From Mesostigma viride (lineage: Eukaryota; Streptophyta; Mesostigmatophyceae; Mesostigmatales; Mesostigmataceae), in the NCBI GenBank assembly GCA_009746045.1, contig RPFO01000628.1:1-28023 (forward strand): 28,023 bases of DNA, read 5' to 3'. The position numbers and the translations under genes were made by a program. Below, piece after piece: positions 17,537 to 27,553 of the stretch (the first letter of the stretch is position 1; each line of letters starts with the position of its first letter). A model generated the notes under the pieces. The model made no database searches. It saw only the letters and a list, made by a program, of their open reading frames with translations, and was not told the origin of the DNA.

Positions 17537-18901
17537 ATGCCCAATTTCAAGAATGTACCCAAGCTGCACGCGGACATGAAACCGCGCGAGGTAGAGGAAT
17601 GGGGACGCATGTGGCGACGACAGTATACCATCTGGCGCAATCATCACAACTGGCAGCTGGCCACCAGCGATCTGATTGATCTGGTGATTAACTCCTGTAT
17701 GGACCCCTCGGTGATAAGCATCTTGAACTGTGAGAGCATCGCGTCCCAGTCATACCCGCAAACCTTGGCGGAACTGATGGACCGCGTGCGTCGCAAGCTG
17801 GTGCCCCCAGATGCTACACTCCACGAGCGGATGGCCTTCAGCAAGCTGCGCCAGGGGACCACCCCATATCGCGAGTTTCTGTCTAAGTTCGAGTCCAGCG
17901 CCGCCTACCTGGCTGACATGACCTGGTACGAGTACAAGAGCAGGTTCATCGAGGCACTCTGTCCTGAGCTGCAGGATGAGGTATTCAAGCACTATGCTGA
18001 TGTCCCTTGGGAAGAGTGGGACATCTTGAATATCCAGAGGTATCTCCTACAGGTGGCCGACGTAGTGGCTCGCGGGCGTGCCCCATCAGTGCGCCGTTTC
18101 TTCAGACCTGCTCCCCCGCGACGGGTGAACCAGATGTACTCCACTGATTTCGCCGGCGAGGAGGAGGACGAGTACCTCGACGACCCTGACGAGGGCTACA
18201 CTGATCCTGGCGTCAACGCGATCGACGCTAGCAAGGCGCGCTGCTTCATGTGCAGCGAGGTGGGGCACCTCAAGCGCGACTGCCCCAAGCTCCGGGGCAA
18301 GAACGCCAGTCGTGGGACAGGAGAAGGGACACCCAGTGTTCGTTTCTCCGGCCCGGCCTTCGGCAGCCGCCCCGACTCCTCCGGTCCTCGGGATCGACCC
18401 CGCAACGCGGGTGAGCGTGCGGCTCGCCTGCAGCACGCCAGACAGGCCCCGACGCAGTACCAGCAGCCGCGACCACCCGCGACCAGCTCTACCAAGGGTG
18501 TGTTGCGTGCGGTCAACGAGATGGAGGCGCGGCGACAGTCCTCCTCTTCAGGCCAAACGCAGGCAGTGGCTGGCTACGAGTACGACGACGAGGAGGGGGG
18601 GCTGACGAAGAGGAGGAGGGGGGGAAGAGGGCGGGTGGTCGGGCGAGGCGGCCTCCCGTCCCACCGCTCCTCGGGAGTAGTAGCCCTGCCCATGGGCTTG
18701 GGTCCCGGGGTAGGGGATAGGATAGAAAAATCAGATGGTAGCCCAGACGCGGAGTCAACTAGAGTAGAGGTAGACGTCAATAACGTGGCCGCAGACGCGT
18801 CCTCCCAACCGGCGGCGCGTGCATCTCAGGAGATTCGCGGCATCTGTTTCTTTTCAGCGGAGGGTTATTGGTCCCTCCCACCGTCCTTGATCCGTATTTG
18901 A
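17537..18901 (+). CDS. gag: Gag: capsid domain and CCHC zinc knuckle
   Basis: 454 codons from ATG (MPNFKNVPKL), though the frame is open further left (IPHVDVGGPVTAAVKAPP) after a likely shift in the C-run at ~17465. Residues ~1-195 are an alpha-helical Ty3-type capsid region (WGRMWRRQY, LVPPDATLHERMAFSKLRQG, FIEALCPELQDEV). An acidic linker (EEEDEYLDDPDEG) leads to a zinc knuckle CFMCSEVGHLKRDC (C-x2-C-x4-H-x4-C, residue ~236). The remainder is basic, glycine- and arginine-rich nucleocapsid. The product packages the element RNA in cytoplasmic particles. It overlaps the protease frame near 18784-18901, which lies in the -1 phase. Confidence 0.85.
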   Translation: MPNFKNVPKLHADMKPREVEEWGRMWRRQYTIWRNHHNWQLATSDLIDLVINSCMDPSVISILNCESIASQSYPQTLAELMDRVRRKLVPPDATLHERMAFSKLRQGTTPYREFLSKFESSAAYLADMTWYEYKSRFIEALCPELQDEVFKHYADVPWEEWDILNIQRYLLQVADVVARGRAPSVRRFFRPAPPRRVNQMYSTDFAGEEEDEYLDDPDEGYTDPGVNAIDASKARCFMCSEVGHLKRDCPKLRGKNASRGTGEGTPSVRFSGPAFGSRPDSSGPRDRPRNAGERAARLQHARQAPTQYQQPRPPATSSTKGVLRAVNEMEARRQSSSSGQTQAVAGYEYDDEEGGLTKRRRGGRGRVVGRGGLPSHRSSGVVALPMGLGPGVGDRIEKSDGSPDAESTRVEVDVNNVAADASSQPAARASQEIRGICFFSAEGYWSLPPSLIRI

Positions 18902-19541
18902 AGGAGAAAACGATCATGGACGTGAAGTTCCTGGTCGACACCGGCGCCTCCACGTCCTTCATCAACGAGGCCCTGGTGCGTCGGCTGGGCCTGGTACCCC
19001 GGCCTCACACCACGGCAGTCTATGTCACCTACTCAGACGGTCGGCGACACCAATCGCCGGGCCTAGCAGACATCAAGGGTGTGCTGCAGGGCACGCCGGT
19101 GGACCTGGTGGCGACTATTGCGCCGCTGGGCGCTGCCGACATCATCATTGGAGTGGACTGGCTGGACAAGCAGGATGTGGACATCAGTGTGCGCCGGCGG
19201 GTAGTTTGGTTTCCGGATGGTTCATTCTGGTGCCCTGACAGCGAGTATAGGGCACAGGCCGCGGAGGTCCATAACATTACACACGAGCGCTCGGCGGACG
19301 GGCCTCGACCAGCGTCCCAGATCCTGATGAGTAGCAAGACGCTGGCGCGCCAGCTTCGGAAGGGCAAGGAGTACGCGATGTATCGCATAGACCTGGATAG
19401 CACTCAGGCTCTGCTTAACGAGATTGGTGCCGGATTCACACCGGATGAGCTGGCGCGGTTCAATGCCGTCCTGGAGAAGCGCACTACCCTTTTTGCGGAT
19501 CGCACCCCCCAGTTCCCTCCCAATCGATCGGTGTTGCACGT
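18784..19541 (+). pseudogene. pol: pol: aspartic protease segment
   Basis: This frame is open from 18784 (stop at 18781-18783) and lies -1 to gag. KFLVDTGASTSFIN holds the catalytic D-T-G (gac at 18937) and ADIIIGVDWL is the second conserved strand, the usual retropepsin fold of Ty3 elements, which cuts Gag-Pol. After it, residues up to FADRTPQFPPNR form the linker to RT. The usual start codon is absent, as expected for a frameshift or splice product. A candidate 3' splice site (ctgtttcttttcag, ending at 18856) precedes it. The phase is lost at ~19541 (cacgtgtccag), where one base appears missing before the RT. Confidence 0.82.
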
Positions 19542-20434
19542 GTCCAGCTCCAGGAGGGTTCCGGTCCTACCGTGTCTCCCATGTACCGCATGGGCCCAGT
19601 CGAGCTGGTGGAGCTCAAGAAGATCCTCATTTCACTGCTCGACGCGGGGCTCATTGAACCCAGCAACAGCCCCTTCTCAGCGGGCGTGCTGCTCGTTCCC
19701 AAGCCAGGAGGCAAGTGGCGTCTGGTGACGGATTACCGGAAGCTGAACGCCATCACCGTCAAGTCCCGGTATCCTCTACCGCGGATCGACGACATCTTCA
19801 ACCGTGTCCAGGGGGCCACGTGTTTCACCGTCATCGACTGTGCGGACGGGTTTTGGCAGCTGCGCATCGCGCCAGAAGACTGCCACAAGACCGCGTTCGC
19901 TACGCCCTTCGGTCACTATCAGTTTCGGGTGGCGGCAATGGGGCTGTGCAATTCGCCGGCGTCCTTCCAGATGCTGATGAATGATATCCTCCGTCCGGTG
20001 ATGGGCACAGCCCACTTGCCGCAGGTCTCCCAGGACCTGGCGGACCCGCAGAAGGGGGCGCGCCCGCCCTGGACCTACAAGCGCACGTGCGCGCTGGCGT
20101 ATCTGGACGACATCCTGGTGTACTCCAAGACGTTCGAGGAGCACCTAGAGGATGTGGACGCCGTGCTGCAGATCATGGAGGATGAGCACCTTTCGGCGCG
20201 GAAAGCCAAGGTGCGCGCCGGCCGCTGCGTGCCGTTTCTGGGCCATACCTTGTCCGCGACGGCATCGCGACCGACCCTGAGAAGATCGAGTCCGTCCAGC
20301 AATGGCCTGTCCCTACGGACGTGAAGGGGTGCGCAGCTTCCTGGGATTGGCATCTTACTACCGACGGTTCATCCCGCGGTTTGCCACCATCGCCGCCCGA
20401 TCAACGCTCTTCTCAAGAAGGGTACCCCGTTCCT
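19542..20434 (+). pseudogene. pol: pol: reverse transcriptase segment
   Basis: Main piece is 19572-~20248: LLDAGLIEPSNSPFSAGVLL, KPGGKWRLVTDYRKLN, motif A FTVIDCADGFWQL, FGHYQFRVAAMGLCNSPASF and motif C YLDDILVYSK (first D codon at 20106). Between the MNDILRP helix and YLDD there are about 34 residues instead of the usual ten or so, an in-frame insertion of about 24. The connection (LVRDGIATDPEKIESVQQWP, VRSFLGLASYYRRFIPRF) is spread over three phases, with shifts at ~20249, the G4 run 20326-20329, ~20395 and ~20425-20434. The enzyme copies element RNA within particles; this copy cannot make it. Confidence 0.85.
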
Positions 20435-21110
20435 TGGGCTGAGCAGTGCCAACAGGCTTTTGAGGCGCTTAAGCGCCACCTCACCACAGCACCAGTCCTT
20501 ATCCTGCCGGACCCGGCCCTTCCTTTCGTCGTGGCTACGGACGCCAGCAAGGTGGCCATCGGGGGTGTCCTCTTGCAGGACCAAGGCAAGGGTCTTCAGC
20601 CCATCGAGTATATCTCACGCACAATGATTCCGGCGGAGCGGAATTACCCAGTGCATCAGCAGGAGCTTCTGGCAGTAGTCTACAGCTGCCACACGTGGCG
20701 TCATCATCTTCTGGGGGCCCAGTTTTCGGTGGCCATTAGTGAGCAGGGGGATCTCGACCCCCACCGCCTGGTGATCCACACCGACCACCGGCCGCTCACC
20801 CACCTCCTGGTGCAGCCCAACCTGACGCCCCGCCAAGCGCGGTGGATGGAGTACTTGTCACAGTTTGCGCCATTCAAGATCCAATACGTCAAGGGCGCGG
20901 ACAACGTGGTGCCAGACGCCCTTTCGCGACGGGCGGACTATTGGTTCTACGAGGACATGGATGTGCTTCATACCACTTGCGTACCAGTGGCCGCCCCGGG
21001 GACCGCCTACGGCGCGGAGCCACGGTCTCCCCGGGCCCGCCACCTGTTTCATCTGGGACACACCACCAGCGATGACTTGTCACCTCTCTTGGAGGAGACG
21101 ATGCCCACGA
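20435..21110 (+). pseudogene. pol: pol: RNase H segment and linker
   Basis: Single phase. WAEQCQQAFEALKRHLTTAP leads into FVVATDASKVAIGGVL (catalytic D codon at 20540), SRTMIPAERNYPVHQQELLA with the E, and IHTDHRPLTHLL with the next D, then FKIQYVKGADNVVPDALSRR, the standard Ty3 end. About ten extra residues (AISEQGDLDP) precede the IHTDH motif compared with usual spacing. The acidic residues needed for catalysis are present, so only the surrounding frameshifts inactivate it. Phase changes again at ~21100-21115. Confidence 0.85.
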
Positions 21111-22590
21111 GGACGTGGACGCCCCCGGGGAGGGGGAGGGATCGCATATGCGCATGCCCCTTAGCCATGTGGTGCCGCCCCAGGGAATTTTTCAGCTTCA
21201 GCCGATCGGCCCGCCCACAGTCTTCTCCGAATTCGTCAACCAGGCGAGTGCGGAGACAGAACCGGCCGCGGACGCGTTCACAGTCACGTCGGACCTGGAG
21301 ACGATGATCAGTCGTTTCACGGTCACGGAGGAAGCGGCGCTTGAAGCCATCCGGGCGCATCCCCAGCAGATGGGTGCCTACCCTTGCAAGTTCCAGGATG
21401 GACGCCTGTTCGTGAGTATCCAGCCGGAGGAATGGCGGCTGTATGTCCCGGAGCTTTGTAGAGCCGCCTTGCTTCACGAGCTCCACGATTCGCTTCTAGG
21501 CGGACATCAAGGAAGCCACCGTCTTTATCCTCGGGCCCGCAAACATTTCTACTGGCCAGGGATGAAGGAGTATATTGAGACATATGTGCGCCAGTGCCCC
21601 TCGTGCCAGATCATGAAGTCCAGGAACACGGGCTCGCAAGCCGTCCCCAAGACGTTACCTGATCCGATGGGTCCTTGGGATTCTATCATGATGGACTTCA
21701 TCGGCCCGTTCAAGAAGGCGAAGAGCGGCAACAGCATGGTTCTGGTGTTCGTGGACCGCCTGACGCGCATGTGTCACTGGCCCCGTGTCCGGCCGACCTC
21801 ACTGCGGAGGAGTGCGCCAAGATATACCTGACGCACGTGTTCCGGTTCCATGGGCTCAGCCGACAGTTCATCTCCGACCGCGACAAGCTCTTCACGGCCA
21901 AATTCTGGCAGGAGTTCTTCGAACGGCTGGGCACCAAGGTGTCGCTGGGCACGGCATACCACAGTTCGTCGTCACATCTGGTGGAGCGGTTGAACCGCAC
22001 AGTGCAGGAGACCATGCGACACTACACCGACGCGGTGGGCAGCAATTGGGAGGAACTTCTGGGCTTGGTGGAGTTCTCCCTGAACAATGCTCCCCAGGCC
22101 GCCCACGGATTTACCCCCTTTTTCCTCAACTCTGGCAGGCACCCTCTCACGCCTCCCGACCTGCTTATGAGCCCCGAACGGGGAGAGGATCAGGTCAAGC
22201 TGGACACACGCCAGGGGGTTGATCGCTTGCTGCAGCGGATGCACCAGGCTCATAACAGTGCAGTCCAGGGCTACCGCGCCGCGACCGAGCGGTATCTGGA
22301 GAGGACAGCCGGCAAGCGGGATAACCGGGCGCCGTCCATTGAGTGGGCGATTGGGTCCTGGTGGAGGGCCCACAGATCGGACGATTCTCACACAAGGTGG
22401 AGAAGGAGCTGAAGACTAAGCTTCGTCCCATGTTCCTGGGCCCCTACAAGGTTCTCACCAAGTTTGACGACGTCATGTTCCAGGTGGACGTCCCGGTGTC
22501 ATGGAACCTCACGTCCAACCGTTTCCATCGTGACCAGCTCAAGTTGTACCACCAGAACACCATTCAGGGTAGGGTCAACCCCCGGCCCCG
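21111..22590 (+). pseudogene. pol: pol: integrase segment
   Basis: Zinc-binding HHCC region: HDSLLGGHQG, HFYWPGMKEYIE, CPSCQ (~21480-21610). Catalytic core: MMDFIGPF (D codon 21694), ISDRDKL (D codon 21876) and LVERLNRT (E codon 21984), giving D-D with exactly 35 residues to E, as in retroviral-type integrases. The C-terminal part GDWVLVEG, LRPMFLGPYKVLTKFDD is the GPY/F module. Phase shifts at ~21780, ~22345 and ~22575-22590 break the frame. The usual HPQTDGQTE motif is replaced by HSSSSHLVE, so the conserved Q/T surroundings of the glutamate differ from the common Ty3 pattern. Confidence 0.85.
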
Positions 22591-22806
22591 TTGGAGTTCA
22601 ATCCGGACACAGGGGAACAGGAGGATGAGGTGGCTGCGATCGTGGGACACCGAGATGTCAAACGAGGTCGGGGGACCCAGCGACAGTACCGTGTGCGATG
22701 GCGATTCGCGCAGCATGAGTCGGAGGACTCCTGGCGCACCCCTACTGAGTTAGCGGGTTGCGCCCGCTTACTGGAAGCATACAAGAAGACACACCAGTTG
22801 CATTAA
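22591..22806 (+). pseudogene. pol: pol: C-terminal chromodomain
   Basis: After a shift in C-rich sequence near 22575, this piece reads DEVAAIVGHRDVKRG, QRQYRVRWRF, EDSWRTPTELAGC, LLEAYKK, matching the chromodomain layout (E-V, strand, Y-x-V-x-W, then S-W-x-x-x-x-x-L and a C-terminal helix). The aromatic cage appears partly kept (Y and W present). In chromoviruses this domain steers integration to particular chromatin. The frame ends at TAA 22806, taken as the end of pol. Confidence 0.75.
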
Positions 22807-23597
22807 TAGGCGGTATAACGGCGTACGGTGTAGGGTGAGAGTGAGGTGTGAACCGGGTATCAGGTACACGCCGACTAATGCCTTGGCTTGTGGTGTGTGG
22901 GCCGTGCAGGGGGACGCCGCGGAGGCGCTTCCCGAGGCCAGACTTCTGCCAGCGCCGCGGAGGCCGTAGAGGCAGGGATCCGGGTAGTAGACGGGGATCG
23001 AGTGAGGAAGATCTGGTGGATATGGACACGACAGATTACCCGGAGGCCCCTCTACCAGAACAGGTTGACAGGATGCAGACAGCTCGCGGAGAGCCTGCAG
23101 TCCGAAGGGGCGTTTCAAGGGCCGGGGGCTCGGGCGGTGGTGGCCGGCACGAGACGTCGTCCAGACCCGGAGCTCCGGACGCGCGCGCGCTGCAGCTAGT
23201 GAAGGAGCTGAATGAGGAGACATTTAACCCCCGGTGTTCGTGCGCGACTATGGTCGGGAGGGTGACTTGGTGGAGCGGCGTCGTCGGCGCCGTAACCAGA
23301 TGCCGTCAGATCTCCGCGCCGATTCCATTCTGGCGCGTCGGCCCCGCTAAGCTGGAGGATTTTCGATGGTTCGTGCGAGAAATGTGGGGTTCAAGATCGA
23401 GACCCGCACCGCCGAGCGCGACGGCGTGGTGGTCGGTATCGACTGGGAAACCCATGAGCGGGAGTGCCTGTGTCATGCGTGCGTGAACACGCTGGATGCA
23501 GGTCTGGTATTTCCACGGCTGTTGCTCCTCCTAATTCCACCCGAGGTGCGGAAGCATCTGGAGAACTACTTTCCCGATACCTCCCGTTGAAGGGGCG
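22807..23597 (+). other. Post-pol region, left part, coding unclear
   Basis: Several overlapping plus-strand frames: 22848-23486 (EDLVDMDTTDYPEAPLPEQV, ALQLVKELNEETFN), a piece reading VFVRDYGREGDLVERRRRRR (~23238) and 23366-23590 (GVVVGIDWETHERECLCHAC, LLLLIPPEVRKHLENYF). Sequence style is coding-like, but phase changes repeatedly and no family is recognised. It may be the N-terminal part of the post-pol protein listed next. Confidence 0.4.
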
Positions 23598-25382
23598 TTG
23601 CGGGGCGAGAAGTGTATGCGCGCGGGTCAGTACTCGTTACGGCAGGCCCTGGATCGCATCGTGGCGATGGACGACGAGGACCAGGATGATGGGAGCGAGG
23701 GTGACGACTCCGACTCTGATGACTACCCTCCCCGTCCTCTTCCTCGTCCCCCTTCAAGGGATCCACCTTCTGGGGGCTCCTTGGAGGGCGGCGCAGGACA
23801 TCGTCCTGTGACGCGTTTCGAGGCGCCACCGCCGGCGATGGGCTGGGGGCGCCCCTCTGGGCGAGGGTCTCGCCCGCGGCCACGGGTTGGGGCGGAGGCA
23901 GCCAACCAGATCTCGGCGTGCTCCAGACCGGCCTGCACGTCGGCGCTCGCCCTCACCGTCATCGCGCTCGCGTTCCCGTTCGGACTCGGGAACGGAGGTA
24001 CGCCCTGCTCGCCGAGCGTCACCACCACCTCGTCGCCCGGCGGATCGGCACTGGGAGCGCACGTGGGGGTCGGCGGTGGAATTGGAGCGAGAGTCTCGGC
24101 GACCGCGGTCGGATACGACGGGAGCTGCTCCGGCTAGGACAGAACAGCCGGCCGGGGGCGAGCCCCCGGTTGTGGCCCCCTTAGATCCTCCGACGGATGC
24201 GGGCCAGGAGGAGCCTACCTTCCTTGTCTCCTTGGAACCACCGGAGCCTACCTTTTGGTCTCCCTGGATCCACGTCCCCGGCCTGCACCAGCCGGCTCAT
24301 CAATGCCACGTCCTGCGGAGGGACACATCCGTCCCACTTCGTCGGGTCGACACTCGCACCCTTCCGCGGAGGAACCGTGCCTACACCCCTGGCAGCGACG
24401 CGACCTCGGGCCGCGAGGATCCCAGCGGAACGGGCATTCTGGTACCAGCGGAGCCCGTGATGCGTTGGAAGCGCTCGTAGCTGCGGTACAATCAGGACAG
24501 GACCTGATACAGCGCCTGATGGTCCAGCACGGTCGTCAAGGCGATCATTCTGCTGCCACCTCAGTGGGCTATGATGCGGCCTCCAGAGCTCCTGGGTCAT
24601 CTCACGAGGAGTGGTCATTGGGGACTTCATACGGCCGGTACCGGGCCGAGTGGTGCGACATGGTGGGCCAGGACCGCGCACGGAGAAGCTTGTGTGACAT
24701 TCGAGGGGCCTCCGGCTTTTCAGGTTCCCCCGGGTACGCACCTACCTGCTCCTCTGGTGTTTCGCGCGGGTCCTTGGTTCGCTGTGGATCGCGGGGCTTA
24801 CTGGGAACAGGTAGAGATCACCTTTCTGCCCCAGGTTCCCCTGCCCCTGCCGCAACCCGACGACCCTCGTTTCCCCGCTGCGGTGGGGCATGTTGTGCGA
24901 TTCGGGTCCGAAGACTGGTGGGATTGGCGCTATCAGGTCGATGGGGTGAAGCACGTGGTGACGCCTCCCAAGGTGGCTCCAGCGGAGGGGAGTGCCTTTC
25001 TTAATCTGGTGGCGCCCGATATTGTAGGGGCCCGGACGGTGTCGATCAACGATGATCACGTGCGTATGGAGGTTTTCCTGATGGGGGTGCACTTTGTTCG
25101 CGAGCACCGGTGTGGGGTGGTGGATCGGTCGGCGTTGACGCTCATGTTCACCCATCCCCAGTACCTTGCTGGGTTCCTGTCTCTGTGGCCCGAGGGTCGT
25201 GGGTGGAGCTGTCCCGGCTGGGTCGGCAGAAGGTGTCCCCCTACCAGGTGGCTTTTGAGGTTGACCTGTGTTCGCACCCTGGGGTGATGACTTCACAGAT
25301 GACCCACGCGGGGCGTAGGGCCTCACTGAAGTCCTGTCGCAGCGACGTGCCACTAGCGGCGGACGCTAAGTGGTTAGAATAG
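23598..25382 (+). pseudogene. Post-pol ORF of unknown function (frameshifted)
   Basis: Successive pieces alternate between only two phases: 23598-~23885 (acidic DEDQDDGSEGDDSDSDD, then proline-rich), ~23887-~24260 (SR-rich, RRRSPSPSSRSRSRSDSGTE), ~24400-~24680 (DALEALVAAVQSGQDLIQRL), ~24680-~25200 (FEGPPAFQVPPGTHLPAPLV, VDRGAYWEQVEITFLPQ, EDWWDWRYQVDGVKHVV) and ~25200-25382 (WVELSRLGRQKVSPYQVAFE, ending KWLE). This suggests one protein of about 600 residues: a disordered N-terminal half and a globular C-terminal half with many W/F/V. I see no signal peptide, membrane anchor or furin-like site, so nothing supports an envelope. Family not recognised; it lies where some LTR elements carry extra genes. 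Confidence 0.5.
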
Positions 25383-25573
25383 TTTTTCGTGACGGATAGC
25401 GGATTGATCCAGTCACCATCAGTCTTACTACTACGTCAGAGTTGGTCCTGTGTATCAACTTCTAGAGGAACTGGCATTACTAACCTGCGGGTGAACCGAG
25501 GTTGGGACATAGTACTCTTATAGTAGCGTTGTTTTTCCAATCTACTTGTACGGTAGGGACTACCGACCCCCAT
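25383..25573 (+). other. 3' untranslated gap before the polypurine tract
   Basis: Non-coding sequence between the end of the post-pol ORF and the polypurine tract. Confidence 0.5.
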
Positions 25574-25585
25574 GGGGGGGAGGAG
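25574..25585 (+). promoter_or_regulatory. Polypurine tract
   Basis: gggggggaggag, all purine, directly abutting the 3' LTR. This is the plus-strand primer site for reverse transcription of an LTR element. Confidence 0.85.
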
Positions 25586-26168
25586 TGTTACGTCCCTGCC
25601 CTTTTGGCCGGACGTAACAATGGAATAAATTACTAAGGCTGTTTGGTCTATTGGACTTGGGTTTTACGGACCTTGGCTATTGTGTGAATTGGACTAGTTA
25701 TTTTGGTCCTAGGTTGTCCTTTTAGGGGCCGGCGCTGTGGCGCCGCGCCGGTTCTGAGTCTGTCAGTGGTTCTAGGCGTGGATCCTATAGTTGAGGGTCG
25801 ATGTCGGCCCGGATCCTACGTGGAATGAGTGACTCGGATTGTTCTAGGGAAATTGGCGTGTATCTGCGCCGCAACCAACCTAGGTTAAATTGGTCCGAGG
25901 ACGAGAGTCTCGTCCTCTTGGTTTAATGAATGATAAGTGCGAATACGCCTACACATTGAGCCCGGGGCATTATCCATTTGTAATTGGTATTGCTAGCCAT
26001 ATAAGTGTGAACTAATTAGCTTGGCATTAAGCCGTGATGCCAGATATCTCACGACTCACGTCGTGAAGCGCAACCTACTTTAGGCTATCTTGAATTATTC
26101 CTAATTCCGGCAAGAAGGGTCTTTCGCTACGTAGCTCAGGCTAGGTGAGTCTGGGCAGGGACGTAACA
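25586..26168 (+). repeat. 3' LTR
   Basis: 583 bp, starts tgttacgtcc and ends ggacgtaaca. By eye about nine substitutions and one 1-bp indel from the 5' LTR (roughly 98% identity), so the insertion is older than the PLE, whose repeats are identical, if rates are alike. Confidence 0.93.
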
Positions 26169-26169
26169 C

Positions 26170-27105
26170 TTGGATGCTCCATCGGGGAGCTCTGGCCCCC
26201 CAAGCCCATCACCATGCACCACCTTGACCGAATCCTCCATCCGCGCCCTCCTTAAGGAAGCTTTCGAGCAGCACGTGACCCCCCTTGCCACAGATGTGGC
26301 GGCAATGGGCGGCACGCTGGCTGCTGAGCTCCCCACCATCTCCACCGCCACCTCCACCCTCCTCGCCTCCTCCACCGCCACCACCCCTCCTCCGACGCCA
26401 TCACCGCCCAGCTCCGCGACATAGACCAGCGTCTTAAGGACAATGCCATCGCTATCGAGGTCTTGCAGAACACCGCAGGCCTCACCGCCCAGGTGGTGAA
26501 GGACATTGCCGCCAAGCCAGCCCCTGCTGGCCTGGCCGGCGATGCTCCTCCCATCACGACCTGGGCGGACATGCTTAAGCAGCACACCACCTCCACTGGT
26601 CACCTCCGCCGTCGCAGCCCAGCTCCAGCGGCAGACGCTTGACCTCCGCGAGGAGGCCGAGCTTGCCAAGCGCAGCCTCAACGTCATTGTCAAGAATCTC
26701 AAGATGGAGGAAGGTGAGAATTCCGAGAAGCTTGCGCGTGCTTTTGAGAGAGAAATCCTTGATCGCATGGGCCTTACTGGTGAGATCGAGCTGGTCGCCC
26801 ACCGCCTTCCCCGCGCGCGGGGTAAGGCAGGGCCGCCCCCGCTCCTTCTCACCTTTAAGACCCCAGCGGATAAGATTTCTTTTCTCAGACGCCGCAAGCG
26901 GCCCGAGAAGACTCTCTTCACCCTTGATGACGACTTGACCCTGGCGCAGCAACAACGGCGACGGGAGCTATGGCCGACCTACCTCCAGCTCCGGCAGACC
27001 AAGGCGGGCCAGCCGGTGTACTGGAAGGGGGCAGCCATCTACGTCGGCCACAAGCCCTGGCAGGCGACCCCCGCGACCCCAGCGACTCCAGACGCCCCAG
27101 CTTAG
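26170..27105 (+). pseudogene. L1 ORF1-like RNA-binding protein (frameshifted)
   Basis: Read in three pieces: ~26170-26400 (TLTESSIRALLKEAFEQHVT), ~26405-26580 (AQLRDIDQRLKDNAIAIEVL, helical and possibly coiled-coil) and ~26590-27105. The last piece carries the clear signal: RSLNVIVKNLKMEEGENSEK, LDRMGLTGEIELVAHRLPRA, PPPLLLTFKTPADKISFLRR, FTLDDDLTLAQQQRRREL and GQPVYWKGAAIYV, the order of the RRM and C-terminal domains of LINE-1-type ORF1 proteins, which coat the element RNA. Two phase changes (~26400, ~26585) inactivate it. The frame begins right at the LTR edge, so the N-terminus is missing or was displaced by the LTR element. No ORF2 follows. Confidence 0.65.
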
Positions 27106-27530
27106 GGGAATACAGCAGTAGTAGTGTAGAATAGATAGACCGTGGCCATGTACATGTACGCCTCCTAGAGGCACTATCCCAGCTAAGCCACGCGCTTTAC
27201 TTAATCATGTACATGTGTGCCTATGATGAGCCACACTCCAGATGATGCCTAGCTTTATTTAGTTATGCTGTGCCCATGCAGAGAGTTGCTCTCTGCTGAG
27301 ATGCCACGCTCTAGTTTTGTATAGCCATGATGATCTTCCCCCTCACAGGCATGCTCCCCCCTTACCCGGGCATAGCGTGATAGACCATGAGGGTGCAGGT
27401 GCCCTGGTGCACCTAGAGCAGGGGTCCTTTACATCCCCACCCTTGCAGGAAGTAGCTTAGGATGTATGATAGGCCATATGCCCCCTCTCAAGGGCTAGGT
27501 GCTACATATACTCCCAACGGAGTTATGTTA
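27106..27530. other. Spacer, no gene recognised
   Basis: Possibly the 3' UTR of the ORF1-like fragment. It contains two gtacatgt-type words (27150, 27208) and short inverted words, but no frame with coding character. Confidence 0.4.
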
Positions 27531-27553
27531 CAATTCAATTCAATTCAATTCAA
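27531..27553. repeat. CAATT microsatellite
   Basis: caatt repeated four times plus caa. It sits where the minus-strand coding fragment stops, and could be the tail of a LINE on either strand. Confidence 0.8.

Larger units (their letters stand above)
14554..26168 (+). mobile_element. Ty3/gypsy chromovirus-type LTR retrotransposon, 11.6 kb
   Basis: Two LTRs (14554-15137 and 25586-26168) enclose a PBS-like site, a small hybrid-binding-domain ORF, a polyQ ORF, gag, pol in Ty3 order (PR-RT-RNase H-IN-chromodomain), a post-pol ORF of unknown function and a polypurine tract. The chromodomain places it among chromoviruses. About nine frameshifts disable pol. The 13 bp between the PLE and the 5' LTR and the sequence after the 3' LTR show no matching 4-6 bp TSD, so one end may have been altered by recombination. 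At over 11 kb it is long for the group; the extra length lies mainly in the leader and the post-pol region. Confidence 0.9.

Noticed and set aside
22807-25382. Envelope gene after pol
   Set aside because: No signal peptide, hydrophobic anchor or fusion-like segment in any phase; kept only as an unknown ORF.
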